A stretch of DNA of 64,000 bases from Ustulina deusta (Eukaryota > Ascomycota > Sordariomycetes > Xylariales > Xylariaceae). Where the stretch lies: contig JAJNNX010000045.1 in the NCBI GenBank assembly GCA_023159155.1, positions 420,764 to 484,763 of the forward strand, written 5' to 3'. Numbering within the stretch: position 1 is the stretch's first letter; each line of letters opens with the position of its first letter. Position numbers and translations under genes: made by a program. Positions 1 through 12,967 of this stretch are shown here, piece after piece. Below the pieces are notes generated by a model that ran no database searches, had not been told where the DNA came from, and saw only the letters and a program-made list of their open reading frames with translations.

Positions 1-3000
1 CTTCTCGCCATTATTTTGATTGCTCTACAGATTGGGACCGGGGCACCGTATCGTGTACGGGAATGACTTGGCAATCGGAGAATCTCGGTATCAATTAGCA
101 TTTGTGGTCATATTTTAGGTATATACCCTGGCGATGAAATGCCGAACACTTGATGACTCTCCTAATCAATTACCGGCTTTGCCCCACGCTTATCGTGCCC
201 CCAAGTAATTCAAATCCTCATCGAGAATGATTAGCTGTGGCTGGGCACTACGTAGGTGAATATTCTCAAAACCAATGTCTCAATTCGACGCGCTTACCTA
301 CCTAGTACCTCCAGCTATCGCAAAGGTTCGGCAATTTGACCTAACCTCATGTGACGTATAGCGCATGACGATACGCCTTCACCGATACTACTCTACTATA
401 CAGTCTATACTATACGCTAATTCCATGATCCGCCATAACGTTTTCAATGCTTACCTGCATTTCCGTGACGCTCCAGTTAAGAGGGGTTTTGTATGGCTCA
501 CGCTGTTGAGTAGAATGCAGAATGGGATCAACTTTTTTGCTAGAACAATACCTGTTTGACCGGGGTTTCCGCCCTAGTGCAATGAACTGCAGCCGCTCTG
601 ATGACGGGCGATAACAATATAACCCGATTTCAAAGGAGCAGTTGATTACTTAAACCTGGTCACTATAGGTTACATGCGGCTGAAAACATAACGGAAGCGT
701 TGGCGAGTGGTCGAACGGTACACTCGGCATCCTGTCACCTCAACTTGGTACCAGTGGGAACAACGCCGACGAGAGTCATATGAACGTTTCACACGTCCGT
801 TTAACTACGCACCAACCTACAAAGCATGACTCCAGATGGATGGAGGGCTCACGGTGAACTGGAGGTGAGCCGTAGCATTCGTGATGGACGACAATGATAC
901 GACTGCAGAATTAAGGATTTTAACATCCGACTGTATGCAAATCCCGGCACTCATTGGTACGAAGTATTCAAATACCCTAGACAGAGACCCAGCAGATCCT
1001 GTAGTGCAGTGTAGATACAAGGCCAAGCAATGGCTTGCTGCGCTGCATTGCCTCTCCAGAGGGCCTCCGCTCGATCAGTTAGTAATTGTACGACTGTTCC
1101 TGCATGCCATTGACGTTATCACCTCTGCTGCATGGCTGCAAATTAGGCCATCTACCCAACACAATACATAGTGTACATGCGACCCCGACCGTTGCTCTAT
1201 CCCCGGCTTATCGTCGACTAGCATCACGCAATTCTCAGCTAGGCAGTTATCATGTCGTCTGCTAACGGTGACGGAATTAGGTCACCTGGACACACCTCAA
1301 CCAACCCGCTCACCTCCTGTTTGCATGAGAGAGGTCCCGAAATAGAATAGGCCCATGATGGAGATAAGGACCGACAACAGTCTTCGTTCGGCGCAGCCGC
1401 CCAGAGCTGTTTACTCCGTATTCCCAACCCCGCAAACGCTAATTACGGCGCATACATACATGTCTGCAAGCGCCGAGACGCAAGAACCTGCCTGAGCTAA
1501 CGGTGTGCCCATTATGGCCGGTCATAATAGGAAATACCTAGGCAGCTTGGGGGGAGATTGTGCGGCCTGAGGTACCTGCTGAATCCAACACACGATTCAC
1601 ACGGCAGTTTTTGGGACAAGACTGCGGCACAATCATGCTAGGTATATCGGCAATTACGACGAGGAGCGGTATTTCGAGGGAGGAAATGCAGTCGAAGGAA
1701 GTCCTAGCTCCGTAGACAGTAAGCCGGCAGCTAGCGTCCCGACGCGCTGTTACTCTGACGTGGGGGGCTCAGAAGGGGTGGTGTGCACTGCATTGGTTTG
1801 CCTGAATGTCGTGGAGGGCCGCGCCGCATGCAGGCCTATCTAACCTAGGCTGCCTCCTGTAGGGCGAAAGTGAGGGCAACGCTCAACGGACCTCTCGGAC
1901 ACGACCTCGAAGTCAGACCACTGTCAGAGGTCCCGAGGCCGGTCGGACGGCTCGGCCGCGCAACGGACAGACGAAGGATGGGAGGGAAACGACGGTACGG
2001 ATAGGTACTGCGTAGATATTGGTAGGCAACGCAGAACAAGACAAAGCAGCTTGTATACAATAGATGGGTTCCAGTACCCCAAAGGCCCAGCGATTCCCGG
2101 CTGATCGACAAGCAATAAGAAGAGTAATATCTCTGCATACGCGGCCTTCGGCGCATGATCGAGCAATCACTGAGCCAGTGAGCCAGTCAGTCAGTCAGTC
2201 AGTCAGGAAGCCGGCAAGCTTGCTTGTCTTGCCTGGCAGGGGAGCGGTGGGTATACTCTTTCAGGGTAATTCCACTCCCTCAATCAGCACCATGCATCTA
2301 CACTACTCTGTACGATAGCTTAGGCGGGAACTTTGGTATACCTGAAAGACGTACACATCTCAAATCATTACCGAAAGTTCCAAGCTTCATGAAAAAGCGG
2401 GAAGGCAATGATCAACTATTGATGACGGTGACGATGACCAGGCAGTCAGAAGCCACGGCGCTGTGCCTGTCTTGCATATGTCACAACCGCGCTCGTGTAG
2501 CTGGCCTGCAGGCAAATGGGCTTTGGTTTTTTTCTTCGAAATCGAAGCAAAACCTTACTTACCCTTACCTCTCGGGCGGTATGAGGATGGCATGAGGTGA
2601 TGAGAGCTCCCCTGCTGCATTGCGTCTGTCTTCCCTATGCCAGCACCTTACGATTTACGGAGAGGTGTGTCCTGCGGCGATACAATCTTTCACACGAGGA
2701 GGAAAATTTGCCCTCTTTTCGCCTGCAGTCTTCTCTACCGATAAACCATGTACGCTATACTACCCTAGTCAGATAAGGCTTTCCGCATCGATCTGTTTAC
2801 GGAGAATTCCGTGTTGTATAAAGTACCAGAAGCCAGAAGAAGAAGAAAAAAAAGACCTGAAGACGTGAGTAAGTAAGTAAGTGCCCTAAGAGCTTACCGT
2901 ATTCTTAACCCCCTTGTACCTACATGAAAACTTGTGAAACACGGCGTTGTCGGTCCGCCTGGGATAGGTAGGCTGATTGATGACTGGCGGCAGGGCACAA

Positions 3001-5878
3001 GGGAGACTACACAGACCAGCGGTCAACATTTGTCTCCGTCTCGACCTCACATTCTACTATGTATATCATACTAGAGTGCCACGTTGCTGGGTTGCGGGGA
3101 GCGTTTGTGCTACTGTACGGTACTAGGGAGGTAACCTATCATCACGCTAGGCAATATGAAGTGCCTACTGTAACGCTCACGCTATGCCCTGTATCCGTAG
3201 ATTAAGCTGTGAGAATATAGCTAGCTCTATTTCCCAAGGTGGATTAGCTAACTTGGTCCGGGCGGGAACGAACGGTTTCCAGATGTGTATAGGTAGGTAT
3301 CTCTGTGTATATAAGAAAGCAGAAACAAAAAAAACGCCTTTAGCGACGATTATGGGGAAGCAATCTCAAAACCCCTACACCTCACCTTGCTCGAAATTGC
3401 AAATAATGCTTTCCTTGCACTCACTAGCAGCCGATTAAACTTACACCCTATAGCGATACACAAGCGGCACCTACATCGTATAGCTACATACCAGCTGTCC
3501 TTGGGGAGGCGTACATGTATGTAGGTGTGTACGTAGTCCGTGTGGAGTTGATGTAGTGTACGATAATATGCATGCAGTGAGCCGACGTGACAAGCGCCGC
3601 ACAATGCCCTCATCAGAAGTAGTACAAGTAGGTATAGGGCTCGCGGTGAACACAGCCAGCCTTGCTCGTCCTACCTACTAGCTTGGTATGTCTAGTGTAA
3701 CCTGGGTGCTATGGAAGCTTTAGGTGTAGGTATGTGAACCAAGGCACATGCTTGTAGGATTCGACGTGGGTAAGTGCTCTAATATGCATCTGTACACTTC
3801 ACCTGCAGGCGCTAACATACGATATGCAGGTGTAGCTATGTGGCTGGGAACATGCGCATACCTGCCTACTGTATAATCAAACACGTAGGTAGTGCGTACT
3901 ATGTGTGTTCGGTATCTGTGATCGAATAGAAACAGTCGGTATGTGGCACATGTTGGGGGGGCGAATGGGATACGTAGATAGCGTGCAGGCATAATACCAT
4001 GTACACCAACCACAGACATACATGTGAAGGCATGTAGGTGAGCGTTTCCGGTAATTGGTGTCTGCAGGTTCCCAGGTCACTCCGCAGATCACTGCCGCCT
4101 GTTGGCATGCATGTACAAGGGTCGTGTATGGATCCCGGGAACAGGAGAATCTAATAGCAGTGATAGGCCGTGGATAGGGAACTTTGTGTTAATAAGTGGA
4201 TAGTCGGAATTTTATCTGGAAGCAACAGGTACAGACAGTACAACTTTGACAAACAACCATACTTATCACGTACGGACGCTTCGCCTCTGAGTTGGACGGC
4301 TTACTTATACTACCAACCCTGGCTTGTTGTGGTGTCAGGCAATACCACGAGCTGATAGCCAGATTCGGCCTGGACTTCGATATCCTGGACGGAACTGGAA
4401 ATGGTCCGAGGGAACTACATACTATTGCCCAACCCCCGGCTCTATTGGAGAATACCGTACGATGTTAATATCATCAAGACAGTGTACCTATGCGGCTTCA
4501 TATAAATAGTAGCATAGATGCATAGATGGTCTTCTGAGCAAGTCGTTATTAGTATTAGAGATAATCACGAGAGATATCTAAGTCCTTATTTGTATCTAGG
4601 CTAATATATATAAGTAAGACCCTAGAGGGGGGGATCTTTTACCAGATGTAAATCTACCTACACTAGCCCAACCCCATCAATAAACCCGGTCCGTTTACAT
4701 CGACCCCGATAAACAATGCGATTTCCCCATAACTATGTACTTGGCGATGGTGATTCACGCCTGGCGATCAATGCTTCCAGGGACAAGGGGTCTCGTTCCG
4801 TTTTCTCTCAAGTACAGGACACCGGTACGTAATCGTCAGCGCTTAGTCTCTGCGCCTGTCACGCGCATCACCGAGTCTGTCTCTCTGCAGCGCTCGCAGT
4901 GGTCGTAGGTCTAGTGTAGCAATATACTGATCTTAGTGTACTATACGCACCCCGGATCACTACCACCCCGTCTTATTTCCCGCCATGGGGGTCGTAGAGG
5001 TACCACTCGGGTGGGACGAGAGACCGATATAGCCCACGTGCCGCTGCGCGTCTCGTGGACCTGATGGGCAGATTGCCATATCTGCGTAGCCCGTTTCTAT
5101 CCGGTCCTCCATGTCAGAGGCGGGGTCTCCGAGATATCAGCGAGTCTCTTGCTTCTCCGGGTGGCGCCGGGACCCGGCGCGACCGTGTTGAACGACTATC
5201 GCGCTGACTGCCGGGTATCCGTGCGGGGAATGTCCAAGTAGAATGTCAACTCTCTAGATAGAAATCCGATGTCGTTATCCGTGGGACACCGCGGCGGCAT
5301 ACAGCGCATGCACCTCGAAGCGGAGGTAGGTAGGTCAATGTAGTTATTCATACACCCAAAATGACGGTACAGCAAGTGTAATCGCATCCGTAACAAGCTT
5401 GTCTACCGTGGAGATGTACAAAGTCTCATATCGCTCTTACCAAGGCCCAGGTGATGGTGACGACGTCTGAGTCCAATCCCTTTCTAAAGATAGCCAACGC
5501 ATCTAGTCACGATTCCAGATCCGATCTTCTAAGTATTCATACAAGCAAGTCACCGTTGGAGACATGTCACTGCTTCGGAGAGAATTGGGCCAGGGTATTT
5601 ACCCGAAACAAATGAGAAGACCGGGTAACCCAGTATATTCGGATGAGATGTTCAACATATACCAGCTTCCACCTGATTCAATCTATTCCACCGTCCCTCT
5701 CCCCACAACTCGACCTTCATGCAGCCCCGAGTAGCCCCCAATGCTGAAATTCAAACCCCTGCTATTTCCCGCTCACACCCGCCTGCGGAGAAGGAAACCT
5801 TGTAACGGCAACCCCCAGAGGAGAAAGAGTCGAGATTGCTCATCTCTTACTCTATTCGGTGCATTACCCCGTCCTCGC
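1..5878. other. Gene-free stretch, no supported gene
   Basis: No reading frame here shows a recognisable domain, signal peptide or splice-compatible extension. The longest frames (for example 881-1171 and 2224-2595) have random composition. The stretch holds short simple repeats: CAGT at 2184-2206 and AGTA at 2868-2882. Around 3470-4130 it has many GTAGGTA/TACATGT-like motifs. Base composition is ordinary, unlike the right end of the window. It may hold promoters or a non-coding transcript, but nothing in the sequence shows that. Confidence 0.6.
2184..2206. repeat. (CAGT)n microsatellite
   Basis: About 5.75 perfect copies of the tetranucleotide CAGT. No gene is nearby. It is a simple slippage repeat. 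Confidence 0.9.
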
Positions 5879-6355
5879 CTAGGCAATAATGGCGGCAAAT
5901 TGCGCCTGCTGGATGATGGCTTGGATCTGCGGGACCAGGCTGGTGTCAACGAGAGAGCCGATGTCGAAACCACCGATGCTGCTGACGAGGCCGAGGTTGA
6001 GACCGCCCAGGCTGATGGTGGAGAGGTCGAAGTTGCTGAAGACGCCGAGGCTGCCAAGCTGCGAGAGGAGGGCGACCTGCTGTAGCTGAAGCAGGGCGTT
6101 GAGGTCGAAGACGTTGTTCGAGAAGAGGCCCTGGAAGGCGGCGATGTTGAGGTTGTTGAACGACCCCAGCTGCTCGAACGCTTGCAGGTTGAACAAGTTG
6201 ATGGCGTTGAAGTACTGCAGGTTCTCGTTCGCGAACGAGAACTGGTTGAAGGCGCTCAGGTCGATCGCGGTGCGCTTCTCAACAGTGGTGGTGGCGGCAG
6301 GGGCGGCACTGGCAACAGCGGCGAGGGCGCTGACGAAGATGGTGGAGACCTTCAT
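5879..6355 (-). CDS. Small secreted Leu/Asn-rich protein, function unknown
   Basis: Single-exon frame of 158 residues. Seen: an N-terminal signal peptide of about 18 residues (MKVSTIFVSALAAVASA), then a short propeptide ending in VEKR at residues 25-28, a typical Kex2 dibasic cleavage site. The mature part is rich in Leu, Asn, Phe, Gln and Gly with no cysteine. It ends in a VPQIQAIIQQ-type segment and a small hydrophobic tail. The ATG is the first in frame and directly precedes the signal peptide. Known: many filamentous ascomycetes have secreted or cell-surface proteins of this style with no assigned function. Inferred: the product enters the ER and is processed in the late Golgi. The next gene to the right (8892-9577) encodes a protein of similar composition on the same strand. 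No enzymatic motif is present, so I assign no function. Confidence 0.75.
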   Translation of the reverse strand: MKVSTIFVSALAAVASAAPAATTTVEKRTAIDLSAFNQFSFANENLQYFNAINLFNLQAFEQLGSFNNLNIAAFQGLFSNNVFDLNALLQLQQVALLSQLGSLGVFSNFDLSTISLGGLNLGLVSSIGGFDIGSLVDTSLVPQIQAIIQQAQFAAIIA

Positions 6356-8891
6356 TTTGAATAAGGTGTAGCGATCGGATGTCGATATTAAAATATTAAA
6401 TTCAATGTGAGCACAGCTATTACTTCTCGTCAGCCTCCCGTCGATTCCGGAAGATCACTGAGGAGCAACCAGGTGGCGCTGCTAAGCTGCACGTACCTCG
6501 AAAGTTCAATGAGATCGTTAAAAGAGTGAAGTGAACAACGAGCACAGCTGTTTCCGTTTGTTAGCGAATCTTGTGTCGTTGGCGAGGGAGATCATCTGGG
6601 CGACGTACCTCTGAGGGAATGAATGGAAAGAGTGAGATGTTTAGATCTGAATGGGTCTTTGTGAGATGGTGGTGAGAAACAGAAACTAAGTGATCACTGA
6701 GGGCCAGCCCAACAAACTTATATATGGGATGGCACGGTAGGATGATCAGATGGTATGAGGCGAAGAAACAACGCCAAGTCCACGGGAGACCAAAAAACAT
6801 TTCGGAATAACAGCGAAGGAGTGATCCGATGCGTGTCAGAATGCTAACCTCACCGCAGTGGGCGGAGGAGAGTTGGATAAACGAGCCTTGGCAGGGGGAA
6901 TATATCCTACCCGGCGAGGGTGTTTAACATCATAGCAAGAGGATGCAGAACAAGGAGAAAACATCACAGGGGTTCGTGGCTTCGTGTTGAGAACAGTTGG
7001 TAGCCGCGACCCATGCTTTCCCTATAGATCATAGAGCGATAAGGTGATATCTAGGAGCCGAGACTGATCCGTACTCTGAAGACCTTGTTGTACTTACTTT
7101 TACGGACCGGATAGTGTCATGGTCTTGCACGGATGGGGATCTGACCGACTCGGCTCTATGACCTGCTAAACTAGGTCCTGTCATCTCTAGTCACCTGGAA
7201 CATGACATGAACATCTCCTTGAACCGTTTGGTCACAGCGTCTATGCTAGCAACCAATGATTTCATTGCGTCAATGTTGGACGGGTAAAAACCCCGTTCAT
7301 TATCCTGCTTGATCACCACCTAGGATTGCTTGACATGCTCTGATGGGCGGGGCCGGCCATTGGTAGTGCCCGGTGGTTGGCTTGGCATTACAACCACAGA
7401 AGCAACATGAAATCACTTCAGTTTAGAGACAGAGTAGCCATTTGATGATCACAACAGTATCGAGTTGATTGTGAGTATATGGATTTAGGCTCGTTCTCGG
7501 TCTATAAAGTAAGTACAACTGACCTAGGTAGGAGAGTTGTCAATGAGCTTAGAGTTAGCCCAATATCAACTTCTTCACAGGAAATAACAGGGTTCAACAT
7601 GCAGGGGAGACAGCTGCTTGGAGTATGTTACAAAAAGGCCGAGATCGTGGGGATTGAGTGTCCGGGGTATGACTAAGCCGAGTGCTCCTCATGCCAAGAC
7701 TATAAAGATGCATGTGCCATCCGTCCTCTCGAGCTTGTCAAATACTGACACCGAAGTTGGGATGGATATTTTTTACATGCCGCATGAAAGAATACGAGAC
7801 GGTGATTGGAGAGAACTGGGTCGGTTGAAACGACTGCCCTGTTGTCACGGCAGTTGAGATGCGCATTGGGCGAGCAAACCCCTAACTTGCAAGGGGGATG
7901 CTCCATCTGGAACCGTCACCTGTGACACGATCTACTCATGCGAGCGGAGAGAGGTATAACACGGGGTTCATAACGAAGAATTTGACCCTTCCTACTCTTC
8001 AAGTCGCAACTACGCGGAATGTCTGAATATCCGAGCGTGAGGAGCCATGTCACCAGCGAGGTTAACGATCCCATTATCGCGCCCGGGTTTTGTTTCTGGA
8101 CCCTGCCATGCGCTAATAATATAGGTAATTACTGTCTAAGCTAGTTATGTTTAAGGGCCGGTTGAAACATGTCTATCAAGCTTCCTTGCCAATATGTGGG
8201 GAGAATAGACGGCAATGATAACAGCCTGGTTCACAATTAATACGTGTTGGTTTTGTGGGCACCAAAATGCTTGGAATCAGCTCACAATCAGCAGTGGGAG
8301 GGGGGTTGGTTCTGGGTCTTCAATATCAGAATAGCCGTTTATTCCGAACTTCATCGGTGAAATGCAAGTAATCTGTCAGACTGATGAATGTATAGGCTTC
8401 AGGCTATTAAGCCTGGTTTTTCACCATAGCTAATTGCCATTGCCTTTGCTACGTCGAACCGAGGTATCGATATGATAGAGAAGAAGGGGTAAAGCACAAA
8501 ATACGACTACTGACTCGAGACATGACGAAGTCGCTTTCTGAATCGCCCAGCGCAGCCGAGCAGATAGTATTATCTTCCATCGCCTATGTTATAGCTATAG
8601 CCATTCAGGATGAACCAATGAATGTAAATAGGGCTGGGTGTCCTTTGACTTCTTGATGATGGGAAGCTGTAGCCGTAACTCACGACTTAAGGTATCGCCT
8701 CGAAAACAACCTCGAGCGCGTATATTCGATAGTAATTATAATATACCTTATGTAACTTCGGCCCCCTCAGCCGCTCGCTCAGCACTGACCTCCTCCTCAT
8801 CTACCTCATCCTTATTCCCCTGGTACTGATTCTCCTAATCTTGGTTGGCCTGGTCTTAGTTCCCCTGATTTTGGTTATTTGTGTCGCCTTG
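6356..8891. other. Intergenic region between two secreted-protein genes
   Basis: No gene is supported in these 2.5 kb. The part just right of 6355 is the promoter side of the 158-residue secreted protein, and the left flank of 8892 is the 3' side of the next gene. Base composition is ordinary. Only short random frames are seen. Confidence 0.55.
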
Positions 8892-9577
8892 CTATTGTCC
8901 GGCATTTGCGCACTGTCGCCTTAGGACAGCTGTGCGCTTCTTGCCACGAGATGCTCGTTTAACGGACGCGTTGATGCTTCGTTTGATGATGTCTTGCATG
9001 TCCCCAAGTTAGCATCTCGTATCCAAATACCCAGGCAATACCATTCTAGATCCGATTGAAACTCACTCAAATTGAAACTCTGGGACAGAATCTCCCGTTG
9101 AATTATCTGGTCGACGGTGAACGGGTTGACAATGCCGAGCACCTGCAGCTGTTGTAGCTGCTGAAGTTGGAGGAGCAGCTGGATCTCATTACCGAGGCTA
9201 AGACCCCCGAGGCTATTAAGATTAAAGTTGCAGATTCCCATTGAGAGAAGGAGATTTAGGATATTCTGCCCTAGGCTGCCCTGGATATCATTCGGGTCGA
9301 TATTGATGTCGAGGCCATCTCCAAGAGTGCCATTGATAAATTGCCCTAGGTTGATGCTACCGTTCTGACCAGCGTTATCTTCGTCTTCATTGTTGTTGCC
9401 TTGATCCTCGTTCTGGTTGACCGCATCGGCGCCGTCGGCGACAGCAGAGTTGTTGCCAATGGAATCACCCTGGATTTGAACGGCCACGTTCGAGGCGTCT
9501 CCCTGGTCGATTGCGGCGACCGACAGGGAAGCGAATAACGCCAAGGTCGAGAACACGGTGAGTCCGTTGATCTTCAT
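8892..9577 (-). CDS. Secreted Asn/Gln/Leu-rich protein with basic tail, function unknown
   Basis: Proposed exons are 9067-9577 and 8892-8992 (203 residues). Seen: signal peptide at residues 1-22 (ends SLSVAA), then an acidic Asn/Asp/Glu-rich spacer (about 30-70). A Leu-rich core follows with LLLQLQQLQQLQVLG, then FTVDQIIQREIL. Unspliced, the frame continues to 8921 (218 residues). A 74-nt intron is likely: donor GTGAGT, branch TGCTAAC 13-20 nt before the end, acceptor AAG rather than YAG. Splicing gives a tail with NIIKRSINASVKR and a second KKR, then LRRQC. Inferred: tail processing at KR/KKR sites. Composition and gene structure resemble the 158-residue neighbour at 5879-6355, but sequence identity outside the Leu/Gln/Asn bias is weak, so paralogy is unproved. 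The intron rests on consensus sites only. Confidence 0.65.
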
Positions 9578-12500
9578 GATTATGGATTGAAAGGTGTGTG
9601 GAATGAATGTTAGAAAAGTAACCGCTATGATTTCTTCAAGTTAACCGTATATTCATCATAATTCGCCTTCCCTGTCAGGGACACTTACTCTCAAACGGAA
9701 TAAGAGCACAATAGGCCAGCCTTGAAGAAGCGAACGTGGAGAGCACAGCTAACCTCTATTAGTAATGTGTATGGTAACCTGCGGACTAACAGTTGGGCAT
9801 ACCTCTCGGAAGAAAGTTATTAGTTGTAGACGGCTATATGCTCATCGGCGCGCGGGAAAAGGTTAAAGGTTCTTGAATCACGGCACAGAGCCAAACGCTC
9901 TCCTTATAAGGTCCCAATCATCGAGCCCGAAGAACCCCATGATGACCGGCAGTGTATTATCATGGAGCACTACAGAATTGTCATACGATGGGTTAATCAA
10001 CTTCCAAGATACGGAATCGCCTCGATTATCAGCCGTGAAACTGTCTGCCGCCTTGGAAATGTCTGCTCTATGAACTTGGCGCTCGTCTAGGAGTTTAAAA
10101 TTTGATCGTAATAGTATGTTCAAAGACGAGATCCTGCTTCTTGCATGGTGATGCCAAGACCCCTGATCTGCTCGGAAGTCTTCTATACTCGTTGCTAGGC
10201 GAGTATCCCTTCATCCTTCGACGGAAACTCGCCAGGTTGTAGGGATAGATAGGATTTGTTCCCAAACAATTCTGCTGTAAATCTCTTTTCATTCCCATGT
10301 CACGGACATCCAATGGTTAATCATCTTTTACTTGGACCAGGATTAAGCAATAGGGCTAAGAGTGTGATACTAAATTGGTTAATATGACCCGCCAATGTCA
10401 CGGCCGATCAAACGCGGAATATGCCCCCAGTGTTGACACTTCTCGATCCTCTTGGAGGGGTGTAGCCTTTGACACTAGAATCTGCAAGATCGTCATGGCG
10501 ACAGAGTACCTCACGCCACTCTGTATTCGCCCAACGCACCTTGGTGTATCCTCAATGCGACGCTTGAGTTAGGAAGTCAATTCGAGTAAACCTCCTATCT
10601 AAGAAATAGATAGACGAACGTATCGTGGGCACATCAGTTGATGTGCCGAAATCAATAAAATATAGTCTTGTATATATATTTAGACGCCTGAATCATGTCG
10701 CCTTGGCTATGTTGGGTGAGATCTGCAGACATCTCCGACGCATGTCACGCGCTTCGGATACGATTATTGTAGCCCAAACCCCCTACGAAAATAGCCCGAA
10801 TCAGTTTCTATGGATTATCTATAGTTAATCAATGAGACGCCCTCTGACACGACAATTTCAATGACCTATGGCTTCAAAGAGGCCCTATGGCACTCCGTAC
10901 TTGAAAGTGGGCATGTCCTCAATGATCGTGATTTTTTTTTCCTGCGCTGGGTCAATCTGCTTTGACGAGCACCGCCTGTTATGCGATAATTATTATCTTG
11001 TGCGGAGGCAGACTGAGTCGGTCTTTCAACTCGGTTTCCTTAACCACCTTTTCCTTCCACTTTGCTTGCTCTAATCTATCCCTCATTGCTCTTTGTAGGG
11101 GTTTTTTCTTGTTCCTCAAATTCCAAGCTTATACCGCAAGATAACACTGTTATGATACTTCCCTCTAAAAAAAAAGGAAAGATATATATATATGGTCAAG
11201 GACTAGCCTACGGAGGCATTAAGACGCTTATACATACCCATACACTTGATTTAAGAAGACCTGACAGACACAAATGACTAAATTTATCACAGGTTTAGTT
11301 AGGGCTTGGTGATTGTCAATCAGAAATAAACTCTAGGGATAGTGCTTGAGGATGCATCAGAGGATGTTCGTAGTTGATATCACGTCTCCTATCATGTATG
11401 CGATAGAGGTAAGTATCGTATGCTAGAATACTTGAGGGTACACCTGGGGTGGGAGATATGCATTGATTAGGGACGGAAGGATCAACAGTATTGGGGAGGG
11501 AGATATTGTCAGCCAATTTTATAACTAATATTGTTAGTCACGTATCTAGCTGCAGGGAGTCTCTAAGTACCTAGGTAGGCAAGGAACAAGCAATCGAAAG
11601 AGGGTGAAAAAAAAAGGGAGGGGGGGAAAGAAAAGATAACCACAACACAACTCGAACTGGAGTTATAAAGGTTACAAAAAAGAATCCGGCGGCTTAAGGC
11701 GAACTCAACATCCGCGGACCGGAAAGCCCTTGAATGCCTATGGCCCTGCCTCTGACACAAGGGTTTATCCTGCCGACTACTTTACCACTAGACCACGAGG
11801 GCTATGTAGGAACGTCTGTTGAATGGCTGCGCACTTGTTGATAATTATAACCTTGCCTAGCTACCTTGTACAGTCACTGCCTATGTGTATTGAAAGGGGG
11901 GTTAGTAGGTAACTATAGGGGGAACTGTTACTACACACCCAAGGGGCCACTAGCAAGATATCTAGGGATTCTCTCGTATCAAGTGAAAAAGCGTAGATGG
12001 TTACCGCCCCTCTACCACCCTACCATTCCGATCTTGGAACGTAATCTAATAAGCGGCAACGCCGTAGGATTCCGGTATATGTGCTGCGCCAGCTATGCTT
12101 TTAAGCCTAACATAAGGGCTCTTGCCGAGGAGGAAAGATATTGATTTTTGGTTTCAGTGGCTGCGAGAATCATCGTGCACATGAAAACGTGTTGGCCTGG
12201 ATCCTTCAACCTTACATTCTAGGATATAAGAGTATATATTATAAGCCCTCCCCGGACCGGGACAGGATGAGGAGGAGGATACTAAAGATGATGGTGGCCT
12301 GTAGAAAATACGGGAGAAAAAAGTCTCGCCGGGGCTTCTACCACATACTCTCATAACCCAGAATTGAAGGCCTCCGAACCGACATTTTTTTTTCTTTTCG
12401 TCTCGCATTTCTCAGAAGGGGAATGATGCTCACCCGTGGGTAGGGTTACTCAATGTGAACCTAGGTTCTGGGGGAAAGGGCGAGCTTGCGTAGAGAACTC

Positions 12501-12967
12501 GCGATTCGGCATCAGAGGAGAAGGACTTGCTAGTTACTATGGGATAGTTTCAGGGTGTCAACATGTATATCTAGCTATATAGAGTAACCATTCGTCACAG
12601 ACTATCGCCTGCATGTGGATAATGAATCGTCCACTTGTGAATACATGGAGGCGACCACCTACACCTCGCATTTACACAACAATTGGGTGAGATAAAAATG
12701 ATAAATCGCCTCGTGAGCGTGGTATTTGTGCTTCTGGCCGGCTGGTAGTGGTTTCGCATCCAATGAATGTTTTTCAAGTTGTTCGAAGGTGGCCGAGGCC
12801 GCCAGGTACTGCACGCAGGAGTGGGCATTGGAGCCAGTGATAATGGAGCTGGGTGTTCTTTCTACCCCTTGGGCGCGCGAAACGCCAAAGACAATAATAT
12901 AGTTCAGAGATGATTCAGTCGCCTCTAGTCCGTATCCTGAAACTTCCTATACTCATGATGCACATAC
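9578..12967. other. Gene-free intergenic region
   Basis: No frame in these 3.4 kb shows a domain or plausible exon chain. The region holds A-runs at 11167-11176 and 11609-11617, a CCTAGGTAGG motif near 11570, and a tRNA-like fragment at 11773-11803 listed separately. The left edge is the promoter side of the secreted-protein gene that starts at 9577. Confidence 0.55.
11773..11803 (-). other. tRNA-like A-box fragment (relic)
   Basis: On the minus strand this stretch begins GCCCTCGTGG and contains TGGTCTAGTGG (11785-11795). This matches the RNA polymerase III A-box consensus TRGYNNANNNG and looks like the 5' third of a Glu/Pro/Val-type tRNA. I cannot fold the downstream sequence into an anticodon arm and a T-arm, and no GGTTCGANTCC B-box follows at normal spacing. 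It is best read as a tRNA-derived relic (for example of a SINE), not a working tRNA. Confidence 0.25.

Noticed and set aside
703..773. Possible tRNA-Ser/Leu-like hairpin (TGGCGAGTGG plus GCGTTG/CAACGC ends)
   Set aside because: The acceptor ends pair for 6 bp, but the D-arm is one base short and there is no TTC-containing T-arm at the right place.
881..1171. 96-codon open frame
   Set aside because: Random composition, no domain and no plausible exon partner; its antisense frame is also open.
2224..2595. 123-codon open frame
   Set aside because: No protein-like features; expected by chance in ordinary-composition DNA of this length.
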